Shown here: piece after piece, positions 20,127 to 28,947 of the stretch
Position numbering within the stretch: the first letter of the stretch is position 1
Layout of the letters: each line of letters opens with the position of its first letter
Assembly: GCA_012515985.1 (NCBI GenBank)
Contig: JAAYXJ010000010.1
Span: forward strand, 1 to 33,333
DNA: 33,333 bases
Direction: 5' to 3'
Source of the DNA: Gammaproteobacteria bacterium
GTDB lineage: Bacteria > Pseudomonadota > Gammaproteobacteria > Xanthomonadales > Xanthomonadaceae
Program-made: the position numbers and the translations under genes
Notes under the pieces: generated by a model
Told to the model about the DNA's origin: nothing
Database searches by the model: none
The model's input: the letters and a program-made list of their open reading frames with translations, nothing else

Positions 20127-20719
20127 CGCAGGCCCTCGCGCGCGGCGACCGACACCGGCCCCAGGCTCCAGCATTCCAGCAGAACGTCCGCATCGCTGTA
20201 CCGCGCGAGCCTGGCCAGCCCAGGGACCGCGGCCAGGCACGCGTGCACGGCCGCGGTGCTGCTGCAGCGGCCCTGGAAGTCATGCTGCCAATGGCAGCCC
20301 ACCACCACCGCGCCGGGGGCGAGGCTTTCCTCCAGCCGGGCAACGAAGCGCGCGAGGGAGGGCGCGTCCAGGTAGTAGCCCACCTCGCCCACCACCACCA
20401 GGTCGAAGTGGTCGTCGGGCCATTCGCCCGGATGCTCCATCTGCCGCACCTCCACGTGCGCCAGTGCGCTGCATCGCGCACGGGCCGCGGCCACTGCCCG
20501 CGGGTGCAGGTCGGTGCCCAGGAGCGCCTTGCACCGTCCGGCCAGCGCATGCGTCAGCTCCCCATTGGCGCAGCCGATTTCCCAGCCCCGCCCGAAACCC
20601 GGCCATGGCAACACCGCCAGCAGCAGCTCCCGCTTGCGCTGCTCGTACCAGCGCGTGCGATAGCCGAAGGGGTCGTCGGATGTCTGCCAGACCTGGTCGA
20701 GATGCGCCGCCGCGCTCAT
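20123..20719 (-). CDS. NodS-type SAM-dependent methyltransferase
   Basis: This is a class I SAM methyltransferase of 198 residues. The opening HLDQVWQTSDDPFGYRTRWY then EQRKRELLLAVLP is typical of the NodS-like group, which includes N-methyltransferases of chitin-oligosaccharide synthesis. Motif I is GWEIGCANGELTHALA, followed by LLGTDLHPRAV (motif II Asp) and FDLVVVGEVGYYL. NodS acts after a deacetylase frees an amino group, so pairing with a PIG-L deacetylase makes sense for methylating a de-acetylated amine. That is inference. ATG 20719 overlaps the stop of the PIG-L remnant (ATGA). With the deacetylase broken, its natural substrate may no longer be made. Confidence 0.83.
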   Translation of the reverse strand: MSAAAHLDQVWQTSDDPFGYRTRWYEQRKRELLLAVLPWPGFGRGWEIGCANGELTHALAGRCKALLGTDLHPRAVAAARARCSALAHVEVRQMEHPGEWPDDHFDLVVVGEVGYYLDAPSLARFVARLEESLAPGAVVVGCHWQHDFQGRCSSTAAVHACLAAVPGLARLARYSDADVLLECWSLGPVSVAAREGLR

Positions 20720-21057
20720 GGCAGGTACACCTCGAAAGGCCGGTCGAAGCGGCGGATGGCCTCTTGCTTGCGCGAGCGCGCCTGCGCATCGAGCGGCATC
20801 CGGAACGCCTGGAACGGCGCGCGCGGCGCATCCGGCTCCAGCCAATGCCAGGCCCAGACCGGGTAGCGGAGCAGGCGGGCGCCGCGCGCCGGGGCGGCGG
20901 CGATCGCGGCCCGGCCGGCCGCATCGTGGTCGGGATGGCCATCGTGCTGCCATGGGGCCAGCACCAGGTCGCCGGGCGCCAGCCTGTCGTGGAGGGCGCC
21001 GGGGAGTTCATCCGCGTGGCCCGTGCCGACGATGCGGGGCCCCTCTACAGCGGCCAT
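20716..21057 (-). pseudogene. C-terminal remnant of a PIG-L (LmbE-like) deacetylase
   Basis: About 113 codons remain open. GDLVLAPWQHDGHPDHDAAG (residues 29-48) is the family's C-terminal zinc-ligand HPDH motif, and RYPVWAWHW is also typical. The N-terminal region with the first zinc/catalytic motif (HPDDE), some 110 residues, is absent, and the space is occupied by the end of the upstream acyl-CoA dehydrogenase-like gene. A second gap seems to join RKQEAI directly to RRFDRPFEVYLP, skipping about 25-30 residues usual in this family. An ATG at 21057 overlaps the upstream gene and could still be translated. Deacetylase activity is not expected. Confidence 0.72.
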
Positions 21058-22025
21058 CGCTGCGAGGCCTCGATCGGCGCCACCTGCCTGCCCAGCGCCG
21101 CCCAGTCGCGATCGGCGTGGCTCTGGCGGACAAACACCGCCAGGTCCGCGCAGCGCCGCGCGTGTTCGCCGTCCCGGCACAGCGGTGCCGGCCCGAGGCT
21201 GCGGCCGGCCAGGTCCAGCACCTGCTGGCATGCGCGCTCCACCACCGAGCGCACCCGCACAACCTCGCGCTCGAACCCGTGTTGCGGGCTCGCGTCGATC
21301 ATTGCGGCGAGTTCCCGCAACAGCGCGGCGGCGCTGCCCAGTGCCATGTCGCAGCGCCCCAGCGCCGCCGCCAGGTGGGGATCGCGCGCGACGCGTCCGG
21401 GATCCGCCATCCGCTGCGCGATGGCGACCGCGGCCCCATGCCAGCAGGCGGCAATGCCCGCGCCGCCGTGCCAGAAGCCCGGACGCGCCAGGTAGTCCCC
21501 GGGTGCGCCGATCACCCGGCAGGGCACCGCATCGAACTCCACGGCACCGCTTTCGATCGCCTCCATGCCCACCGCGTTCCAGTCACCGGACACGCAGTGC
21601 ACCCCGGGCCGGTCCATCCGCACCAGCACGAGCTGGCGCGCATCGCCGGATGCCGCGGTGAGCAGGGCCGCATCCACGAACCGCGCGCCGGAACACCAGG
21701 GCTTGCGGCCGACCAGCCGGGGGCCGGCCCGCCCGTTCACGATCCGCACGGTCGACTCGGGCCCCTCGGCCGCCCATACCGCCAGCAGGCTCGCGCCGCC
21801 GGGCCCGCTTGCTCCCAGCTCGGCAAGGATCGCCAGCGCATCGTGATGGGCTTCCAGGACCTTGGCCAATGCCAGATCCTGCCCACCCCACGCGGCCAGC
21901 GCACGCCACCGCTCCAGCGTCGCCCCGTGCCCCGGGAGCGGGAGGGCGGGCACGTTGCGCAGCGCCGCGCGGGCGCGCTCCTCCAGCGTGCTGGTCCGGG
22001 TTGGCGATGGCGCGATCGTCAGCAT
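21045..22025 (-). CDS. Acyl-CoA dehydrogenase-like protein of the PIG-L cluster
   Basis: This protein of about 326 residues resembles the acyl-CoA dehydrogenase-like members found beside PIG-L, methyltransferase and GT2 genes. The N-terminus has LPLPGHGATLERWRALAAWG and LALAKVLEAHHDALAILAEL. The middle has VGRKPWCSGARFVDAALL, and the end has ADLAVFVRQSHADRDWAALG with a terminal WPL. I see no clear catalytic Glu or full FAD motifs, so enzymatic activity is unproven. The start is uncertain: ATG 22025 fits related N-termini best, while ATG 22043 and GTG 22061 are in frame and none has a good Shine-Dalgarno sequence. The end overlaps the PIG-L remnant. Confidence is for the gene and loose family. 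Confidence 0.75.
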   Translation of the reverse strand: MLTIAPSPTRTSTLEERARAALRNVPALPLPGHGATLERWRALAAWGGQDLALAKVLEAHHDALAILAELGASGPGGASLLAVWAAEGPESTVRIVNGRAGPRLVGRKPWCSGARFVDAALLTAASGDARQLVLVRMDRPGVHCVSGDWNAVGMEAIESGAVEFDAVPCRVIGAPGDYLARPGFWHGGAGIAACWHGAAVAIAQRMADPGRVARDPHLAAALGRCDMALGSAAALLRELAAMIDASPQHGFEREVVRVRSVVERACQQVLDLAGRSLGPAPLCRDGEHARRCADLAVFVRQSHADRDWAALGRQVAPIEASQRWPL

Positions 22026-22100
22026 GAACGGGCAGTGGAGCATTCCGCCCGTGCCCGCCACGTGAGCCGGCCGGGCGGCAATCGGGACCCCGCCCGCCGG

Positions 22101-23003
22101 TCAGCTCGCGCCCTGCCGCTCCCCGTCCTGCGGGCCGCCGGCATGCTGCGCCACCAGTTCCCGCACCCACGCGGCGGGCTCCGGGCGTCCGCCGGTATCG
22201 AGCACGAACTCCTGGCCCTTGGGCACGCTGCGCAGCAGGCAGCGACCCGGCTCCGAACTCCAGCGGCCCGGATTGGCGTGATAGGTCAGCGGTGCCAGCC
22301 CCGTCGCCGGATGGAACCATTCCGGAAGTGCCCACACGCTGCGGCTGGCGCCCGCGGCCGTCAGCCGCAGGCCTTCGGCATAGCGCGGGAATACGCCGCC
22401 GCCGGCGTGACCCACGGCGAATGCCGAGCGTTCGCGACCCACGTACAGCACGTTGTCGGCGCCGCGGTAATGGCCGGGATTGGCGACATGGGGATGGTCG
22501 GCGATCCACGGATGCCGTCGCAGGCTCTCCGCCCGGCCGGACACGACCGGTAGCACCTCCGCCACCTCCAGCCAACCGTACAGAAGGTGCAGGTCCGGCG
22601 CCCCGGGCACGTAACGCCAGCGCCGCGCATGCCGCTCGACTTCCCGGAACCAGCCGAAGAACAGGAACACCGCCCCCGGCCCCACGCCCTGCCGGGCCAG
22701 GTGCGATTGCGCGGCACCGTTCTGGCCAAGCGCCGGCCGCCAGCCGGGCAGCCGCAGGTCGGCGCGGCGGTCCAGGTCCGGATCCATGTGCACGCGCGTG
22801 TGCCGCGAATGCCGGCCCCCAGACAGATCCCGCAGCAGGGGCCCCAGCGCCACTCCGGGGGCATTGAGATCGGCGAGGCGGAAGTCGTCCTGTGCTGCCG
22901 GGATCGGCAGCGGCAGCAGTCGTCCATCGGGCAGGATCGGGCTGGCCATGCCGCCATAGCCGGAGTCGAATCCCTTGCGCGAGAGCACCAGGCGGTGGAT
23001 CAC
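22101..23003 (-). CDS. Nmad3-family putative nucleotide-modification protein
   Basis: This 300-residue protein matches the Nmad3 (nucleotide modification associated domain 3) pattern as I remember it. It opens LVLSRKGFDSGYGGMASPIL and PDGRLLPLPIP. Further on are HMDPDL, GWRPALGQNGAAQSHLARQG, VFLFFGWFREVER, RYVPGAPDLHLLYGWLEV, then HPHVANPGHY and NVLYVGRE, and finally KGQEFVLD. The family was predicted from genome context to act in DNA or nucleotide modification; no reaction is established. GTG 23003 is chosen because VIHRLVLSRKGFD is the family start and GGTGA lies upstream; the frame is open 19 codons further. It is a cytosolic protein with no signal. It diverges from chaB by 55 bases and precedes the PIG-L cluster by 75. 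Confidence 0.78.
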   Translation of the reverse strand: MIHRLVLSRKGFDSGYGGMASPILPDGRLLPLPIPAAQDDFRLADLNAPGVALGPLLRDLSGGRHSRHTRVHMDPDLDRRADLRLPGWRPALGQNGAAQSHLARQGVGPGAVFLFFGWFREVERHARRWRYVPGAPDLHLLYGWLEVAEVLPVVSGRAESLRRHPWIADHPHVANPGHYRGADNVLYVGRERSAFAVGHAGGGVFPRYAEGLRLTAAGASRSVWALPEWFHPATGLAPLTYHANPGRWSSEPGRCLLRSVPKGQEFVLDTGGRPEPAAWVRELVAQHAGGPQDGERQGAS

Positions 23004-23058
23004 GGTCGGCTCACCCGCCCTGCCCCAAGCTTGGCCCAGGTCCAAGCGGAGCGCTCCC

Positions 23059-23289
23059 ATGCCCTACGACAGCATCAGCGACCTGCCCGAAGCGGTGCGC
23101 GACAACGTCCCCAAGCACGGCCAGGAGATCTACAAGGAGGCGTACAACAGCGCCTGGGACCAGTACAAGGATCCCGATGACCGCCGCGGCGACGCCTCGC
23201 GCGAGGAGGTCGCCCACCGCGTCGCCTGGTCGGCGGTCAAGGAGAAATACGAGAAGGGCGACGACGACAAGTGGCACGCCAAGAAATAG
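23059..23289 (+). CDS. chaB: ChaB family protein
   Basis: This small acidic/basic protein of 76 residues starts MPYDSISDLPEAVRDNVPKH, the ChaB signature, and continues GQEIYKEAYNSAWDQYKDP and AHRVAWSAVKEKYEKG. ChaB was named as a regulator of the ChaA cation antiporter in E. coli; no chaA is nearby, and the biochemical role is unclear. ATG 23059 has GGAG eight bases upstream. The longer open frame (from 22975) overlaps the divergent Nmad3 start and is not supported. It is alone on its strand, convergent with purA 28 bases away. Codon use matches its neighbours. Confidence 0.9.
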   Translation: MPYDSISDLPEAVRDNVPKHGQEIYKEAYNSAWDQYKDPDDRRGDASREEVAHRVAWSAVKEKYEKGDDDKWHAKK

Positions 23290-23291
23290 CG

Positions 23292-23315
23292 CCGGGCGGG
23301 CTTCCGCCCCCCCGG
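23292..23315. terminator. Possible hairpin terminator between chaB and purA
   Basis: CCGGGCGGGC (23292-23301) pairs with GCCCCCCCGG (23306-23315) apart from one C-C mismatch, around a TTCC loop. It lies between convergent stops and could serve both genes, but it lacks a T-run on either side. Confidence 0.35.
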
Positions 23316-23317
23316 AG

Positions 23318-24802
<1,485 letters not shown>

Positions 24803-24997
24803 CTATCCGCCCCCGTTCCTGACAAGGTACAGGGCGACCAGTCCGATCCCCAGCACCACCCCGCCGATGATCCTGATCTGCCGCTCGGGCAGCATCATGA
24901 TCTGCGCCGCCGCGCGCTTCCAGCCGCCCGGGGCCACGAACAACAACAGCCCCTCAAGCACTGCCACCAGGCACAGCGCGACCCACAGGTCACTCAT
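24803..24997 (-). CDS. DUF2065 small membrane protein (YjeT family)
   Basis: This 64-residue protein has two hydrophobic segments, LWVALCLVAVLEGLLLFVAP (4-23) and IIGGVVLGIGLVALYLV (43-59), separated by a basic loop (GGWKRAAAQIMMLPERQIR). This is the YjeT/DUF2065 arrangement, and the position between hflC and purA is the same as in E. coli. Its function is not established; location suggests a link to HflKC or the membrane. The ATG overlaps the hflC stop (ATGA), so it is translationally coupled. Confidence 0.9.
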   Translation of the reverse strand: MSDLWVALCLVAVLEGLLLFVAPGGWKRAAAQIMMLPERQIRIIGGVVLGIGLVALYLVRNGGG

Positions 24998-25860
24998 CTG
25001 TCGCTGCGCAGGTACTGCAGGAACGGATCATTGCGCTCGAGCACGATCACCGCCTGCCCGTCCTCGAACGCGGTCCGGTACGCCTCAAGGCTGCGCTGGA
25101 ACGCGTAGAACGCCGGATCCCGGCTGGCGGCCTCGCCGTAGATGCGCGTCGCCTCCGCATCGCCCTCGCCTCGCAGGGTCTGGGCGTCACGCTCGGCCTC
25201 GGCCAGGATCACCGCCTGGTCGCGGTCCGCCTGTGCACGGATCTGGCGCGCCTGCTCCTCGCCCTCGGCGCGCAGCCTGGCCGCCACCTGCTTGCGCTCG
25301 GCGCGCATGCGGTTGTAGACCTGATTGATCACGTCGCTGTCGGTGGGCAGGTCGATGCGCTTGAGGCGGATGTCGATGACCTGCATGCCGAGCGTGGCCG
25401 CGCCGTCATTGATCGAGGACAGCTGCTTGGCGATCACGTCCGAGCGGTCGCCGGACACCAGCTGGGTCAGGGTGCGGGCGTTGATCTCATTGCGCAGGGA
25501 ATCCTTGATGATCGGCGCCAGGCGGTCTTCGGCCACGGCCATGTCACCGGCGGTGGCGCGGTAGAAGTCCGCCACGTCGGAGATGTAGCCGATGGCCACG
25601 AAGTCCACCTCCACGTCCTTGCGTTCCGAGGTCAGGTAACGCTCGGGCGAGAAGTCCACCGCATTGAAGCGGCGGTCGAACACCTGGGCGTTCTGGATCA
25701 GCGGGATCTTGAAGTGCAGGCCGGGACCGACGTCGGTGCGCACCACCCGGCCGAGCTGCAGCACCAGCCCAACCTGGCCCTCGCGCACGATGTACATCGA
25801 GCCCATCAGCCCGATCACCACCAGCACGGCCAGGACCGGAATCATCGCCTTCAACCTCAT
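24994..25860 (-). CDS. hflC: HflC, FtsH protease modulator (SPFH/band 7)
   Basis: HflC pairs with HflK to form a large periplasm-facing cage around FtsH and modulates its degradation of membrane proteins. The 288 residues hold one N-terminal membrane anchor (IPVLAVLVVIGLMGSMYIV, 7-25), then the SPFH core: EGQVGLVLQLGRVV, GPGLHFKIPLIQ and RLKRIDLPTDS. A long charged helix follows (RMRAERKQVAARLRAEGEEQ, residues about 190-235) and ends NDPFLQYLRSD. ATG 25860 overlaps the hflK stop (ATGA). The target, ftsH, lies at the far end of the same strand run, 6.6 kb upstream. Confidence 0.97.
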   Translation of the reverse strand: MRLKAMIPVLAVLVVIGLMGSMYIVREGQVGLVLQLGRVVRTDVGPGLHFKIPLIQNAQVFDRRFNAVDFSPERYLTSERKDVEVDFVAIGYISDVADFYRATAGDMAVAEDRLAPIIKDSLRNEINARTLTQLVSGDRSDVIAKQLSSINDGAATLGMQVIDIRLKRIDLPTDSDVINQVYNRMRAERKQVAARLRAEGEEQARQIRAQADRDQAVILAEAERDAQTLRGEGDAEATRIYGEAASRDPAFYAFQRSLEAYRTAFEDGQAVIVLERNDPFLQYLRSDR

Positions 25861-26990
25861 CGCTGGCCTCCTTCACGCGGCGGGCGCGGCAGCCGCTGGC
25901 CCGTCGACGGTTGTTCGGAACTGCTTGCGCCGGCGCCGGAGTCCGGCATTTCCACCGGCACGATCGGCGGCGACGAACCGGTGCGCGGCTGGCCCTGGCC
26001 ATCAGCCATGGGAACGTAGATCAGCTGGCGCCCGTCACCCCCCACCACCGTGCGGTTGTCGGCGAGGACCTCCTGCACGGTCTCCAGCCACAGGCGCTTG
26101 CGCGTGACGTCGGCGGCATTGCGGTATTCGTCGAGCAGCAGCGAGAAGCGGGTCGCGTCACCGGTGGCGCGGGCGATGGCTGCGGTCTTGTAACCCTCGG
26201 CCACGGTCCGGGTGCGCGCGGCTTCACCTCGCGCCTCCGGCACGATCCGGGCGGCGTAGGCGCGGGCCTCGTTGATCAGGCTCTCCTGGACCTGCTGGGC
26301 GCTGTTGACCTCGTCGAAGGCCGGCTTCACCTGGTCCGGCGGACGCGCGTCCTGCAGGTTGAGTTCGGTGACGATCAGGCCGGTGCGGTAGATGTCGAGC
26401 GAATCCTGCAGCTGCTTGGCGGCCACTGCCGACAGCGGGCCGCGGGCACCAAGCACGGTGTCAAGATCGGCGCGTCCGACCTGCTCGCGCACCACGCCCT
26501 GGGCCACCTGTTCCAGCACCCGCACCGCGTCCCGGGTCCCGAACAGGAACAGCTCCGGATCGCCGACCCGGTACTGCACGTTCAGCGAAACGACCACGAT
26601 GTTCTCGTCGCGGGTGAGCACCGGGACGGTGTTGGTGAAAGTGCGGATGCCCGTGGAATCGACCTTGATCACCCGCTCCGCCGGCCAGGGCAGCTTGAAG
26701 TTGGGGCCCGGCTGCATGATCCGGACCGCCTGGCCGAAGCGCAGCACGACCCCGCGTTCGCGTTCGCCAACCAGCACGAAGGACGTCAGCACCAGCCACG
26801 CGGCCAGCGCGATCACCACCCATCGCAGCGGGTTGCCCCCGCCGCCGGAACCGCCGAACAGATTGCGCAGCCGGGCGACCACGTCGTCGAACCCGCCGCC
26901 GCCGGAAGGCCGCCACGGGCTGTTGCCGTCGCCGCCGGATCCGCCGCCTCGGCCGCCGCGGTTGTTGTTGCCGGGAATGTTCCAGGGCAT
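25857..26990 (-). CDS. hflK: HflK, FtsH protease modulator (SPFH/band 7)
   Basis: HflK is the partner of HflC. The 377 residues begin MPWNIPGNN and a Gly-rich cytoplasmic stretch (10-55) typical of HflK. The membrane anchor is PLRWVVIALAAWLVLTSFVL (54-73), followed by GERERGVVLRFGQ, GPNFKLPWP and NIVVVSLNVQYRV. The SPFH helix region has VPEARGEAARTRTVAEGYK. The C-terminus is Pro/Ser-rich and ends in basic residues. GGAG before ATG 26990 supports this start over a longer frame. A perfect palindrome lies 27 bases upstream of the start. A -10-like TAGAAT at 27053-27048 lacks a good -35, so readthrough from hflX may be the main source of transcript. Confidence 0.96.
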   Translation of the reverse strand: MPWNIPGNNNRGGRGGGSGGDGNSPWRPSGGGGFDDVVARLRNLFGGSGGGGNPLRWVVIALAAWLVLTSFVLVGERERGVVLRFGQAVRIMQPGPNFKLPWPAERVIKVDSTGIRTFTNTVPVLTRDENIVVVSLNVQYRVGDPELFLFGTRDAVRVLEQVAQGVVREQVGRADLDTVLGARGPLSAVAAKQLQDSLDIYRTGLIVTELNLQDARPPDQVKPAFDEVNSAQQVQESLINEARAYAARIVPEARGEAARTRTVAEGYKTAAIARATGDATRFSLLLDEYRNAADVTRKRLWLETVQEVLADNRTVVGGDGRQLIYVPMADGQGQPRTGSSPPIVPVEMPDSGAGASSSEQPSTGQRLPRPPREGGQR

Positions 26991-27016
26991 GCCTGCTCCA
27001 GTCTTTGGATTCACCG

Positions 27017-27037
27017 GCGCGGCCGGACCGGCCGCGC
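27017..27037. repeat. Perfect 21-bp palindrome in the hflK leader
   Basis: GCGCGGCCGG, one centre base, CCGGCCGCGC: ten-base arms with no mismatch, between the hflX stop and the hflK Shine-Dalgarno sequence. There is no T-run, so it is not a standard terminator. It may be an RNA processing or stability hairpin, or an operator. Confidence 0.5.
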
Positions 27038-27109
27038 GGGGACGCACATTCTACAAGGAGTTTCCCACCGCGCCCGCTCCGTCGGAGGGGCAGACAAAAC
27101 GGGGGCGCT

Positions 27110-28417
27110 TCAACCCGCCGACAGCAGCTCGCGCAGGGGACTTCCCTCGGGCCCGGCGGCCAGGCGCGCCGCATCCCCGTGGGGAAGGTCGATCCGCAGG
27201 TGCCAGCCGTGCTCATCGTGGCTTTCCTCGCGCACCGCGTCGAGCTCATGCAGGCGCGCGCGCAGGCGGCCGGCGGACGATGGAAGCTCGAGCTCCCCGG
27301 TGACCCGCCTCAGCCCCAGGCTCCCTGCGAGGGCTTCGCGCAGCAGATCCAGCCCGTCCCCGTCGCGAGCGGAAATCCACACCCGCTCGCGCTGGGGCTG
27401 GCCATTGCCGGCGGCCCCGTGCGGCTGGTCGTGGCGCGGGGCGGCACCCTCGATCCTGTCGATCTTGTTGAACACCAGCAGCTGCGGGATATCCCCGGCG
27501 CCGATTTCCTCCAGCACCGCGTCCACCTGGGCGATCCGTTCGTCGCGCAGCGGGTCTGCGGCATCCACCAGGTGCAGCAGCAGGTCGGCGTCGCGCGCTT
27601 CGGCCAGCGTGGAGCGGAATGCGGCCACCAGCTCATGGGGCAGGTCGCGCACGAAGCCGACCGTGTCGGCCAGGATCACGCTGCCGCCGGGCAGTTCAAG
27701 CTTGCGCACGGTTGGATCCAGGGTGGCGAACAACTTGTCCGCCGCGTAGGCCCCGGCCCCGGTGAGCGCATTGAACAGGGTCGACTTGCCGGCGTTGGTG
27801 TAACCCACCAGTGCCACCCGCGGCAGTTCGCTGCGCACCCGGGCACGGCGCATCTGGCCGCGCTGCACCTCCACCTTTTCCAGCCGCTTCTGCAGCTGGT
27901 CCACCCGCTTCTGCAGCAGCCGGCGGTCGGTTTCGAGCTGGGTCTCACCCGGACCCCGCAGGCCGATTGCGCCGCCGCGCTGGCTGTCCAGGTGGGTCCA
28001 GCCGCGCACCAGCCGGGTGGCCATGTGCCGCAGCTGGGCCAGCTCGACCTGCAGCTTGCCCTCGTGGCTGCGCGCACGCTGGGCGAAGATGTCCAGGATC
28101 AGCCCGGTGCGATCCACCACCCGGCGTTCCAGCGCCTTCTCCAGGTTGCGCTCCTGCACCGGGCTGAGCGGATGGTTGACCAGGACCAGATCCGCGCCGG
28201 TGGCATCGGCCGCGGCGCGCACTTCCTCAAGTTTCCCGCTGCCGACAAGGGTCGCGGGGTTGGGGCGGTCCAGGCGGGCGGTGACCACCGCCGCCACCGA
28301 CGCGCCGGCGGAGCGCGCCAGCTCGGAGAATTCCTCCAGCGCGTCCTCGTCGGGCGCTCCTGCGGCGTGGGGTTGGATCAGCAGGGCGTGCTCGCCCTTT
28401 TGGCTGCGTTCGAACAA
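27110..28417 (-). CDS. hflX: GTPase HflX, ribosome-splitting factor
   Basis: HflX is a GTPase (with ATPase activity in its N-terminal domain) that binds 50S subunits and splits stalled ribosomes after heat stress. The 435 residues carry the HflX N-terminal domain (about 20-130: NPATLVGSGKLEEV, VVDRTGLILDIFAQRARSHE). The glycine-rich linker is GGAIGLRGPGETQLETDRR (148-166). The G domain has GYTNAGKST (205-213), DTVGF (251-255) and NKID near 320. The start codon is TTG 28417, with AAGGAG ten bases upstream; the translation from there is the family N-terminus. A heat-shock-type promoter lies just upstream. Downstream are hflK and hflC. Confidence 0.97.
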   Translation of the reverse strand: MFERSQKGEHALLIQPHAAGAPDEDALEEFSELARSAGASVAAVVTARLDRPNPATLVGSGKLEEVRAAADATGADLVLVNHPLSPVQERNLEKALERRVVDRTGLILDIFAQRARSHEGKLQVELAQLRHMATRLVRGWTHLDSQRGGAIGLRGPGETQLETDRRLLQKRVDQLQKRLEKVEVQRGQMRRARVRSELPRVALVGYTNAGKSTLFNALTGAGAYAADKLFATLDPTVRKLELPGGSVILADTVGFVRDLPHELVAAFRSTLAEARDADLLLHLVDAADPLRDERIAQVDAVLEEIGAGDIPQLLVFNKIDRIEGAAPRHDQPHGAAGNGQPQRERVWISARDGDGLDLLREALAGSLGLRRVTGELELPSSAGRLRARLHELDAVREESHDEHGWHLRIDLPHGDAARLAAGPEGSPLRELLSAG

Positions 28418-28449
28418 GCGGCGGGCGCTCCTTGGGGTGTGTCCCCATC

Positions 28450-28478
28450 ACATGAGGCCAGCGCGACGTGATGTCAAG
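28450..28478 (-). promoter_or_regulatory. Heat-shock (sigma-32) type promoter of hflX
   Basis: On the minus strand CTTGACA (28478-28472), 14 bases, CCTCATGT (28457-28450) closely fits the RpoH consensus CTTGAAA-N(11-16)-CCCCATNT, with one mismatch in each half. The start would be near 28442, giving a leader of about 25 nt before the TTG start. Heat-shock promoters are known in the E. coli miaA-hfq-hflX region. As a sigma-70 promoter the -35 TTGACA is perfect, but the -10 CATGTG is poor. Confidence 0.55.
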
Positions 28479-28514
28479 CCGCCGCCACCCCGCAACGCCC
28501 TGCCGGAACGCCGT

Positions 28515-28802
28515 TCAGTCTTCGCTGCGCCCGGGCACCGGCTCCGGGGTGCCGGCTTCGCCCGCTGCCTGCACGTGGCCCCCGCCCGGCCCCACCCTGA
28601 CGTTGCGGGCCGGTACGACGGTGGAGATCGCGTGCTTGTACACCATCTGGCTGACGGTATTGCGCAGCAGGACCACGAACTGGTCGAACGACTCGATGGT
28701 GCCCTGCAATTTGATGCCGTTGACGAGATAGATCGAAACCGGAACGCGCTCGCGGCGAAGGGCGTTCAGGAAAGGGTCCTGCAAGGACTGTCCCTTGGAC
28801 AT
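28515..28802 (-). CDS. hfq: RNA chaperone Hfq
   Basis: Hfq is a hexameric Sm-like protein that pairs small RNAs with mRNAs. The 95 residues begin [20 protein letters not shown]; the Sm1 motif is [20 protein letters not shown] and the Sm2 motif is [10 protein letters not shown]. Proximal-face residues (Gln8, Phe39, Lys56, His57 pattern) are present. The C-terminal tail is short (about 25 residues, Gly/Pro-rich), as in other xanthomonads, compared with the long tail in E. coli. GGGGA lies seven bases before the ATG. The 145-base gap to miaA suggests a local promoter; only a weak TACCAT (28890-28885) is seen. Confidence 0.98.
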   Translation of the reverse strand: MSKGQSLQDPFLNALRRERVPVSIYLVNGIKLQGTIESFDQFVVLLRNTVSQMVYKHAISTVVPARNVRVGPGGGHVQAAGEAGTPEPVPGRSED

Positions 28803-28947
28803 GTATGTTCCCCAGCTTGGTTATTGTTGTGGCGGCTCCTCCGGCCGCGTCCGCCGCCCTGCATCCCCTGGCGGTGACGCGCCGATGGTACACAAACAAT
28901 GCGCGCCGGCAGTCCCGGCGCACCGGATCCGAGGCCCCTGCCGCGGT

